The notes beneath the pieces were generated by a model. The model saw nothing but the letters and a program-made list of their open reading frames with translations. It was not told the origin of the DNA and searched no databases. Made by a program: the position numbers and the translations under genes. Positions 1 through 6,201 of a DNA stretch of 12,586 bases are shown here, in pieces. The stretch is from an uncultured Eubacterium sp. (GTDB taxonomy: Bacteria; Bacillota; Clostridia; Lachnospirales; Lachnospiraceae), in contig CAJTVR010000115.1 in NCBI GenBank assembly GCA_910580075.1, forward strand, positions 1 to 12,586. The letters are read 5' to 3'. How positions within the stretch are numbered: the stretch's first letter is position 1; every line of letters starts with the position of its first letter.

Positions 1-5
1 AAATA

Positions 6-53
6 GGTGTGTCGAATAATCTGTGAAGATAAACACAGTTTATTTTACACACC
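6..53. repeat. Imperfect hairpin upstream of the restriction-modification locus
   Basis: GGTGTGT (6-12) pairs with ACACACC (47-53), AATAA (15-19) with TTATT (40-44), and CTGTG (21-25) with CACAG (34-38). This leaves an 8-nt loop, a single T-T mismatch and a 2-nt internal loop. Seventeen base pairs are seen directly. No T-run follows on the + side (the sequence continues CCAAAAAAGG), so it is not a textbook terminator for an upstream + strand gene. It could be a weak terminator, a regulatory hairpin or the end of a small mobile element. Confidence 0.6.
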
Positions 54-74
54 CCAAAAAAGGTTTATTTGATG

Positions 75-80
75 TATAAT
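75..80 (+). promoter_or_regulatory. Putative -10 box for the restriction-modification locus
   Basis: A perfect TATAAT lies 48 bases before the AGGAG/ATG start at 129, within AT-rich DNA. No good TTGACA-like -35 box is seen at 16-18 bases upstream, so the promoter would be weak or activator-dependent. The hairpin at 6-53 lies just upstream and would overlap the -35 region. Confidence 0.4.
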
Positions 81-128
81 AGCAAATAACATTAGTTTGA
101 TTTTTATTTCTGTGACAGGAGCCATGTG

Positions 129-2142
129 ATGAAAGCTATATACAGCCCCATTCTAAAGAAAATTGAGCAGCTTTGCGAGCCTATGGAAGACAGCATACTT
201 TTCAGCCTATTGCTTCTTCGGCAGTTATCGCAGGATACTTCTCTTTCCCGGTTCTTAACCGGCAGCGATGCAAAACAAACAGGATATCATCTATGGGAAA
301 GTATCCTAACCAGTCGTGAAGGCAGTTACTTGTCGTCAATTACTAAATCTCTTGCTCAAATCGAATCCTCATTCCCTTTTGTTCAAATTTGATAGCACAA
401 AATGAAGAGCAGACTGTCAGGGAAAGTGTCCTGGAACAGCTAATACTTCTGTTATCAGATATTTCTATAGATGATTTGCCATGTGCTGCAATTTATGAAA
501 ACCACTTGCAAAAGAAAGTCCCTGCGTACCGTGTAACATCATCGTTGAGAGATTTATACACTCCCCCGAATATTGCACAGTGTCTGGCAGCATTCCTGGA
601 CCCGGGCCAGGGTACAGCATATGATCTTGCTGTGGAAGCGGTGCTTTACTGCTGGAGCTTCAAAAATACAGTAAACAAAACCTGGAACTATATGGGCAGA
701 CTCAGGATGAATATTCTTCTTTGATATCTCAGATAAACTTTATATTTCACAGCGCAGCCGTTGATTTAGGAAAAACGGATGCAGACACTTTGTCAGATGA
801 TCAGCATAAAAACAAAAAATTTGACTATATCATTGCGAATCCCCCATTTAATAGTGCAGACTGGTTCAACGGCAGTACACCTGCCTTTGATGACAGATGG
901 AGTCTGGGTATTCCCCCGCGTTCAAATGCCAATTTTGCGTGGCTCCAGCATATTCTGAGCCATTTACAGCCAGACGGCCGTGCTGCGGTAATTCTGCCTA
1001 ATGGAACGCTTACTACCCAGACATACAGAGAAGCTGCCATTCGCAAGGCTATGATACAGAATAAACTGATAGAAGCAGTGATTACTCTTCCGCCAGGATT
1101 ATTTTATCCGGCAAAAGTTCCGTGCTGCATCTGGCTGCTTGCAAACAGCGGTAACAAAAGCGGTGATATACTTTTCATTGATGCCGCACATATGAAGCCG
1201 GAAATAAAAAAAGATCTGGCCTCTGTACATATCGAACAGCTGATAGACCTGGCAGAGAAACACCGACAGGGGAAGCTGCATAACTGCACAGAATGGTATG
1301 CAGCTGCTTCATTGGAAAAGATTGAGCAAAACGGTTTTATATTAAGTCCCAGTCTATATACGTCTGTTCTGCGTCCCGGAGCGACCGAGATTCGCAGAGA
1401 ATATGGAAAGCTGATAGAAATCATAGATAAACTTTCCATGCTGCCTGCCAGTGAACCTTTATTATCATCTATGGCACTGTGGAAGAACGCAGAGATAGCA
1501 GAACACTGGGAAAAAGCAGATTTGTTTGAGATATATGATGTATTTGGAGGAGTGACAAAAAGCAGGCATTCCTTTGGCAAAGGGGCTCCGGTATTGGATG
1601 TAAAAACAGTCATTCATTCCCGGTATATACCGGACAGCTGGTCATCCTATGTGGAAGTGACGGAGAAAGAAAAGTTAAAATACGGAATAAAATATGGAGA
1701 CGTATTTTTAAACAGAACAAGTGAAACAATCAAAGAACTGGCCTGCTGCTGTGTTGCGCTAAAGGATCAGGATGCGGTTTATGGCGGCTTTATAAAACGG
1801 CTGCGTCCTTGTGGTAATCAAATCATAAATCCTCTTTATGCCGCCTGTTATTTTCGCAGTGAGATTTACCGGTGGGAAATAGAAAATGTTTCTACGGTAT
1901 ACACAACATATGCAGGTATTAATAACGAGAAACTTTCAAAAATTACTGTTTATTTTCCGGATTTGGAAACACAGAAAAAAATTGGAGACATGCTATCTGA
2001 GGTTTTCCAGTACCGGAAACGGTGCTCCGATGCGCTTCAGAAAAAACTGCTGGAAGAGTTTGAGTATTTTTTCATCCGGCAGTATATTACTTATCCCATT
2101 TTGCTCTTTCAAAGTAAGGAAGGTGATTGTCAGTGCAGATGA
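129..2142 (+). pseudogene. Frameshifted HsdM-type N6-adenine methyltransferase fused to an HsdS-like specificity domain
   Basis: Restored, this is a protein of about 670 residues that would methylate adenine at a site chosen by its own recognition domain. It is read in three frames: 129-390, about 389 to 625, and about 626 to 2142. In order it shows a helical N-terminal domain, the type I methylase stretch YTPPNIAQCLAAFLDP, motif I, motif IV NPPF (838-849), and the PNGTL and LPPGLFYP stretches of HsdM. One target recognition domain follows (about 1480-2090), with RTSETIKE and a PDLETQKKI-type end. Motif I is split: 620-625 encodes Tyr-Asp and the adjacent frame continues CCGSGALLLEL, so one missing C near 626 would restore YDPCCGSG. 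One missing A near 385-387 would join the first two parts. Start choice: ATG 129 has AGGAG 7 bases upstream. Two single-base losses suggest decay, but sequencing error is possible. An M-S fusion with a separate nuclease resembles type IIG or type I-derived systems. Confidence 0.85.
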
Positions 2143-2993
2143 ATCAGCAGGAACAAAAATGGCTGGTACTGCTTTATTCTCTGACTGAATTGGATGGAGG
2201 AAGCCGGAGAAAGGCAGTTTTACAGCATATTCAGGACAGTGGATACTGGTATAAAAATGACCGGAATGATGTCTCACGGACAACCAGAAATGAAAAAGCC
2301 TGGCGGAATGATTTTTCCTATGAGCGCCAGCATCTGGTTGAGAAAGGGTATATGCAGGATGGCGGGCGTGGATTCTGGAAAATTACACAGGCAGGGATAG
2401 AATACACCCGGGTTCTGTCTGAAAAGCTTAAGGATATTTCCTTTGAAGATACTGCATGTTTTACGGCTGTTTTTTATCAAAGGATTTTCCAGTCACAAAT
2501 CCAGCCGGAATTTACGGCAGATCATATTCTGTTAGAGCAGCTGTTTCAGGCCGGGGATACCCAGGAGGAACTTTTGACAGTCCTTTCAGACAAACCGATG
2601 CCAAAGGGGCTCGTCTCGAATCGTTCCGGCAATAAAAATACATATTTGCGGGACCCTTCAGTTGCGCGGCGTGCACTTGCGCGTGCCGGACATCGATGTG
2701 AAATAGATGCAGCACATACATCATTCCTTCGAAAGAATTCTTCACATTTATATATGGAACCGCATCATTTAATTCCGATGTCAATGACGGATTATTTTGG
2801 TGTCAGTCTCGATAGAGAACAGAATATTTTTTCTCTTTGCAGTAACTGCCATAATCAAATCCATTATGGGACAAGAGAGGACGTACAGCGGCTTATTTCC
2901 AGACTTTTTCTCTCCAGGGAGCAGGAAATCTGTTCTATACTGGGAAGGAATATAACGCTTGAGGAAATTTACCAGATTTACAATGTTTTATAG
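2139..2993 (+). CDS. Winged-helix plus HNH restriction endonuclease
   Basis: About 284 residues, probably the nuclease partner of the upstream methylase. Residues about 1-95 look like an Mrr-N-type winged helix (YERQHLVEKGYM, then RGFWKITQAG). Residues about 160-250 form an HNH domain: Cys187, the His-His pair in EPHHLIPMS (209-210), the Asn of NIFSLC, the CSNC pair (Cys234, Cys237), and HNQIHYG. One usual zinc ligand is odd: the first knuckle reads CEID, with Asp where Cys is common. The ATG overlaps the upstream stop as ATGA, which points to translational coupling. GTG 2133 sits at better distance from AAGGAAGG (2116-2123) and is a real alternative start; TTG 2127 is too close. Cutting specificity cannot be read from the sequence. 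With its methylase apparently broken, an active nuclease would be toxic unless restrained or inactive. Confidence 0.85.
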   Translation: MNQQEQKWLVLLYSLTELDGGSRRKAVLQHIQDSGYWYKNDRNDVSRTTRNEKAWRNDFSYERQHLVEKGYMQDGGRGFWKITQAGIEYTRVLSEKLKDISFEDTACFTAVFYQRIFQSQIQPEFTADHILLEQLFQAGDTQEELLTVLSDKPMPKGLVSNRSGNKNTYLRDPSVARRALARAGHRCEIDAAHTSFLRKNSSHLYMEPHHLIPMSMTDYFGVSLDREQNIFSLCSNCHNQIHYGTREDVQRLISRLFLSREQEICSILGRNITLEEIYQIYNVL

Positions 2994-3289
2994 AGCCTGG
3001 CTTAGTTCGCGTTTTACAGATTTGCAGCAGACGAACCAGTGCCTGATGCCAGGCATTTTGCCGTGCTTTATGATAAGGCTGTAATCCTCCTGTATCAATC
3101 ATTAAAATTGCTGATATTCCTGTACTCTGATGAAACCGCCCTTTATGATCATATATCCCTTTCAAAGGATATTCCATACACTGTATGACACAGAATCAGT
3201 TTTTATAAAATAAAAGGGGATGCCGCATCAGGCAGACGAATACAGGATATAGCTGTCTGATATTTGATTAGAGCGGCAGCCCTCTTACG

Positions 3290-3484
3290 TTACTTCTGAT
3301 ATATGATTTTCCGAATGGCATATAGAGATAAAAAATATTTTTCAGCCAGTATGTCCATAGGAATACCGTTTTGATATTCTTTTTTAATCGGCTGATTACG
3401 CTGCTCTAATTTTTGCCGATAGCCGGAAACCTCTCCCCAGTGTTTGTGCGGATCATGTGTCAGATCGTTAAATCTGTATCTCAC
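3290..3484 (-). CDS. Small helix-turn-helix protein, possibly an N-terminally truncated remnant
   Basis: Sixty-four codons from a GTG. The C-terminal half (RNQPIKKEYQNG, then LAEKYFLS, ending AIRKIIYQK) has the form of the short Mor/CD3324-type HTH proteins common in clostridia, which bind DNA through this segment. Relatives I recall are nearer 90 residues with a longer N-terminus before the HWGEVSGYR stretch. Here an in-frame stop lies five codons upstream, and no Shine-Dalgarno sequence precedes the GTG. That start also falls in a perfect CTCACGTGAG palindrome (3480-3489). It follows the LRR gene by 46 bases on the same strand. Either a start outside the usual rules is used or this is a fragment. 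The family link is from memory of the motif, not from a search. Confidence 0.45.
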   Translation of the reverse strand: MRYRFNDLTHDPHKHWGEVSGYRQKLEQRNQPIKKEYQNGIPMDILAEKYFLSLYAIRKIIYQK

Positions 3485-3530
3485 GTGAGCTATTAGCTAT
3501 ATAGTAATGATCGGGACTGGCAGCGGCAGC

Positions 3531-4325
3531 TTATTTCTGATTCACCCAGCCAGTCACATCGACATTCTCATCACAGTCCAAACTATAAAGATCCATATTT
3601 TCAGATAAATCAAGGCTTGCAATCTGGTTATTCCGGCACTGTAGGTTCTGCAGTATAGTATTTTTAGATAAATCCAAATCTTTCAGCTTATTATCATAAC
3701 AGTTCAGCCATCTTAACTGTGTACATTTTGAAATATTCAGGCTGGTCAGTCTGTTTTCCTGGCAGTTCAGAGTTCCCATCTCTGTGCATTTTGAAACATT
3801 CAGACTTGTCAGTTTATTTTCTTCGCAGTATAAACTAATAATATCAGGATTTTTAGATATGTCCAGCTTTTTGAGCTTATTTTTCGCACAATCCAAAAAA
3901 CCCAGTTTTTTATTTTTTGATAAATTCAGGCTGGCAAGCCCGTTGTTTCTGCATTCCAGGGAAGTCAGTTCCTTATTCTCCGACACATCCGGGGAAGTCA
4001 GTCTGCCATCCTCGCATAGAATTCCCTGTAATTTAGAAAGACCAGAAAAAGAAACCCGGCCCTTTAACCCGTACCATCTTATTCCAGTCAGACGGCCGTC
4101 CTCACTCCACATATAAACATCTTCATCAAGATCGGCTGACAGCTTAACACCTTTTTCTTTCTGCTGTGCTATGATCTTCTTTAATGTCCGGACATCCGAA
4201 GCATTTTTCCCTTTTGTATGGGTGAGCGTCACATTCGCCGCCTGTATGGAAACCGGTATTGCCAGTATACCGAATACAAGTGCCGCTGACAGCACGAAAG
4301 CCCATAGTTTTTTCATATGTCTCAT
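3531..4325 (-). CDS. Secreted leucine-rich-repeat protein
   Basis: A 264-residue exported protein. Residues 1-30 are a signal peptide (MRHMKKLW, a hydrophobic core, then IQAA). From residue 99 there are eight leucine-rich repeats in exact 21-residue register, on the pattern LxxLxCxxNxLxxLxxSxN; the last is partial and the protein ends in WVNQK with no sorting motif. Such repeats form a curved binding surface, usually for proteins or glycans; the ligand is unknown. Start choice: the frame is open back to ATG 4418, but that would put 31 residues ahead of the signal peptide. ATG 4325 has AAGGAG six bases upstream and is preferred; ATG 4316 is also possible. A -35/-10 pair lies about 200 bases upstream, and a seven-codon leader sits between. 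Confidence 0.85.
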   Translation of the reverse strand: MRHMKKLWAFVLSAALVFGILAIPVSIQAANVTLTHTKGKNASDVRTLKKIIAQQKEKGVKLSADLDEDVYMWSEDGRLTGIRWYGLKGRVSFSGLSKLQGILCEDGRLTSPDVSENKELTSLECRNNGLASLNLSKNKKLGFLDCAKNKLKKLDISKNPDIISLYCEENKLTSLNVSKCTEMGTLNCQENRLTSLNISKCTQLRWLNCYDNKLKDLDLSKNTILQNLQCRNNQIASLDLSENMDLYSLDCDENVDVTGWVNQK

Positions 4326-4419
4326 TTTTTTCTCCTTCTGCATTGAATCGGATTTGTGCAGTCTGTACCTTGATTTGAATAGAAACAATTCTGCAGCACT
4401 TTCTTCGGCTTGTAACATT

Positions 4420-4443
4420 TCACTGCCTGAGTGAATCCGCCAT
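4420..4443 (-). CDS. Seven-codon leader open frame MADSLRQ ahead of the LRR gene
   Basis: ATG 4443 follows a strong AAAGGAGG Shine-Dalgarno (about 4451-4458) by seven bases, then stops after MADSLRQ. The stop is followed after one base by ATG 4418, the first in-frame ATG of the LRR frame. This is the best ribosome binding site in the neighbourhood, yet it serves only seven codons. It could be a leader peptide tuning LRR expression or the stub of a gene broken by deletion. That it is translated is inferred from the ribosome site alone. Confidence 0.35.
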   Translation of the reverse strand: MADSLRQ

Positions 4444-4524
4444 GTTCTGACCTCCTTTCGGCCGTAATATTTCAGCTGCAGTATTTGATTTCCCCTGCAC
4501 AGTATTCAGCTTTTACAATAACAG

Positions 4525-4552
4525 TATATAACGTATTGTTTATAAACGTCAA
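4525..4552 (-). promoter_or_regulatory. Sigma-A-type promoter for the LRR gene
   Basis: Read on the - strand: TTGACG (4552-4547), a 16-base spacer, then TATATA (4530-4525). AT-rich DNA including a near-palindrome (AACAAT to ATTGTT, 4551-4573) sits upstream and could be an UP element or operator. The leader would be about 190 bases before the LRR start, long enough to hold the MADSLRQ frame. Confidence 0.6.
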
Positions 4553-4585
4553 CAATTAAATATATTTATTGTTATTAATAATTAG

Positions 4586-4797
4586 ATGCTTGCTGCATTG
4601 TTAAAGTTTATGGGATACATCATTTCTGTACGAATCCATGCAGTTACTATAACTGCAAAAATCTTAATGTTAAAATTACAGACAAAACGAATTGGTCTGG
4701 CAGCACGCTGCCGCTGTACTATGATGTCTGACGGAAAAGATGTATTAACAGATACAGAATGGAATTTGAGAAATCTGCGCTATGCGGTTTTAAATAA
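4586..4797 (+). other. Apparently decayed coding sequence hosting the MITE
   Basis: No intact gene is seen. One + frame from 4594 reads CIVKVYGIHHFCTN and on to STLPLYYDV before a stop near 4730. The next frame then continues SDGKDVLTDTEWNLRNLRYA up to 4797, where the MITE begins. A single frame change near 4730 would join the two into a protein-like sequence with several Cys residues. The family is not recognised. A frame open from 4586 runs on into the MITE, so its end at 4873 is artificial. This is inference from composition, not homology. Confidence 0.3.
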
Positions 4798-4919
4798 GGT
4801 TCTTTCTCATGTTTGGATATACTGCCAGATGCCGTTTTGCCGGAACATTTTTTTTCTGGCAAAATCTGAATAACCAGCCCAATGCGGTATATCCAAAGTT
4901 AAGAAAGAACCTTAAATAA
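4790..4919. mobile_element. 114-bp MITE with perfect 8-bp target site duplication
   Basis: Element body 4798-4911. Its ends are inverted repeats GGTTCTTTCT (4798-4807) and AGAAAGAACC (4902-4911); the match extends inward at 24 of 28 positions, including TTTGGATATAC. TTAAATAA lies immediately outside on both sides (4790-4797 and 4912-4919), as expected of an 8-bp AT-rich target duplication. The inside holds a further hairpin (TTTTGCC 4835-4841 with GGCAAAA 4858-4864) and no gene. GG-starting ends with 8-bp AT-rich duplications fit the ISL3 family, so it was probably moved by such a transposase in trans; that assignment is inference. The exact duplication suggests fairly recent insertion. Confidence 0.85.
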
Positions 4920-4937
4920 AGCAGGATAGCCTGTTAC

Positions 4938-5606
4938 TTATAACAGCCGTGTCTGCAGCGCAGTCTGTGCCGCCTGTCCTGCGGAATGGATATGCCGGAT
5001 ATTCAGCAGGAGGTTTATCATATCAACACTGCCAAAAGACGGGAGGACAGAATATTCTGTATTAGTTTCAATATTGTACAGACAGCTGGTGCCTGTACGG
5101 ATTGCAAAGTATGCCTGTTCCGTGCAGCCAGGCTCATGATACTGGAATGTCTGTCCGATAATATGGTATCTATGGTCATTGCTGTATCTGGCATGAGTTT
5201 TCATTACGGCATAACAGCAGCCTTCGCAGCCGCTGTAAATCCATTTCTGGTGGTCCATCAGTGCATAACAGATATCTGCATTTCCAGTCCATTTGTCCAG
5301 ATCCTGGCAGGAGGCGGTATGGAGAAGCATGCCGGCAGAGGCCATGACTCCGCTGTGTTTTAGAACAGCTGAGCCTGAAATAAAGTCTGAGTATGGCAGG
5401 CTGTGGCGGTCGAGATAGGAATGAATGGCTTCTGCACAGTCTCTGTAAAGGTACACACGTACAGATTCAAGCATCCGGCAGATTTCCGGTTCTGGAATTA
5501 TGCCCTTAAATGATACGGTATACAGCTTCTCATCACTGCCAAATCTAAACTGGTAAGACAAAAAGGCTGCTTCGTGTCTGATGTTCTTTTTCAATGTTTC
5601 TGTCAT
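4938..5606 (-). CDS. Unrecognised 222-residue protein divergent from an XRE repressor
   Basis: I do not recognise this family. It has no signal peptide and no clear membrane segment, so it is probably cytoplasmic. It is rich in Tyr, His and Cys: CQDL, CEGCC, a Cys in EPGC, and CLYN lie in the C-terminal half. The N-terminal half (SYQFRFGSDEKLYTVSFKG, then MLESVRVYLYRDC) looks like a folded alpha/beta domain. Start choice: ATG 5606 has AAGGAGG nine bases upstream; the frame opens further up at 5642 but without such a site. A TATAAT (5695-5690 on this strand) lies about 84 bases upstream, with an operator-like palindrome at 5705-5720 over its -35 region. The XRE gene across the spacer is therefore its likely repressor. 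Confidence 0.7.
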   Translation of the reverse strand: MTETLKKNIRHEAAFLSYQFRFGSDEKLYTVSFKGIIPEPEICRMLESVRVYLYRDCAEAIHSYLDRHSLPYSDFISGSAVLKHSGVMASAGMLLHTASCQDLDKWTGNADICYALMDHQKWIYSGCEGCCYAVMKTHARYSNDHRYHIIGQTFQYHEPGCTEQAYFAIRTGTSCLYNIETNTEYSVLPSFGSVDMINLLLNIRHIHSAGQAAQTALQTRLL

Positions 5607-5689
5607 GTCAGAAATCCTCCTTTTCATAAGTAAGGCAGCCATAGTACCTGCATGACATCACTTATTTCGCAGAAATGCATCCAGACATT

Positions 5690-5695
5690 ATTATA
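5690..5695 (-). promoter_or_regulatory. Putative -10 box for the 222-residue protein gene
   Basis: On the - strand this reads TATAAT, preceded by ATG. A -35 box at 16-18 bases is poor (about TAAATT). That region falls inside the left operator-like palindrome (5705-5720), so a bound repressor would block the polymerase. Confidence 0.45.
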
Positions 5696-5704
5696 CATCT
5701 TTAT

Positions 5705-5720
5705 GTTGAGATAATTTAAC
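5705..5720. promoter_or_regulatory. Left operator-like palindrome of the XRE intergenic region
   Basis: GTTGAGATAATTTAAC is an imperfect palindrome with GTT and AAC ends. It shares 14 of 16 bases with the copy at 5748-5763. It overlaps the likely -35 region of the - strand gene. Confidence 0.5.
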
Positions 5721-5747
5721 AAAAAGCTATTTTTATTTAAGATTTTT

Positions 5748-5763
5748 GTTGATAAAATTTAAC
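5748..5763. promoter_or_regulatory. Right operator-like palindrome of the XRE intergenic region
   Basis: GTTGATAAAATTTAAC, same orientation as the left copy and 43 bases away, about four helical turns, so two dimers would sit on the same DNA face. It ends 26 bases before the XRE start and probably mediates autoregulation. Confidence 0.5.
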
Positions 5764-5789
5764 GAATTGAAAGGAAATGGTGAAAGTAA

Positions 5790-6128
5790 ATGATGGATGT
5801 GAAACTGTATCTGGATGAGGTGGGAAAACGGGTTATGGAACGCAGAAAAAAGCTCGGGCTGACACAGGAGGCGCTGGCTGAGATGAGCGACCTTACAACC
5901 CAGTTTGTCAGCTATGCAGAATCCGGTAAACGTGCCATGAGGCCGGAAAATCTGATGAAAATTGCATCAGCTCTTGGCGTCAGTACGGACTATCTTCTGA
6001 CAGGGGATATTATAGATAAGGATAAGCTGCTTTTATCAGATAAGCTGGATAAACTGACAGCTGCTGAGGTGCGGATTATCGAAAGTATCATAGACGAATG
6101 CATAAACCTGTATCACAAGGATGCGTAA
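5790..6128 (+). CDS. XRE/Cro-CI family transcriptional regulator
   Basis: A 112-residue DNA-binding protein. Residues about 8-66 form an HTH_3 domain: RRKKLGLTQEALAEMSD gives the first helices, TTQFVSYAESGKR the recognition helix and turn, and LMKIASALGVSTDYLLTG the closing helices. A short C-terminal helical tail (about 70-112) probably dimerises. The start is ATG 5790 or ATG 5793; AAGGAAATGGTGAA precedes. It is divergent from the 222-residue protein gene across 183 bases that carry two matching palindromes, so it probably represses both genes. There is no sign of a peptidase or ligand domain that would show how repression is lifted. Confidence 0.9.
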   Translation: MMDVKLYLDEVGKRVMERRKKLGLTQEALAEMSDLTTQFVSYAESGKRAMRPENLMKIASALGVSTDYLLTGDIIDKDKLLLSDKLDKLTAAEVRIIESIIDECINLYHKDA

Positions 6129-6147
6129 CCGGATTTCTGTATGAAGA

Positions 6148-6201
6148 GCCAGGGGCTGCGGCGTATCAGGGCTGCAGTTTCCTGGCTGTATGTATCTTTT
6201 T
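6148..6201 (+). terminator. Weak intrinsic terminator after the XRE gene
   Basis: GCCAGG (6148-6153) pairs with CCTGGC (6181-6186), and CTGC (6156-6159) with GCAG (6174-6177). A short T-run (6197-6201) follows only after a ten-base gap. It lies between convergent genes. The gap before the T-run makes it a weak call. Confidence 0.35.

Noticed and set aside
1104..1613. 169-codon - strand frame
   Set aside because: It is antisense to the well-supported methylase-specificity coding sequence.
2935..3177. 80-codon - strand frame with the stretch IDTGGLQPYHKA, slightly like part of an IS66-type transposase
   Set aside because: It overlaps the end of the HNH gene in antisense, lacks a ribosome site and shows none of the flanking IS66 motifs in any frame. 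The resemblance is too weak to call a remnant.
4586..4873. 95-codon + strand frame as an intact small gene
   Set aside because: It has no ribosome site and its last 25 codons lie inside the MITE, so the frame is accidental. A better protein-like reading needs a frame change near 4730.
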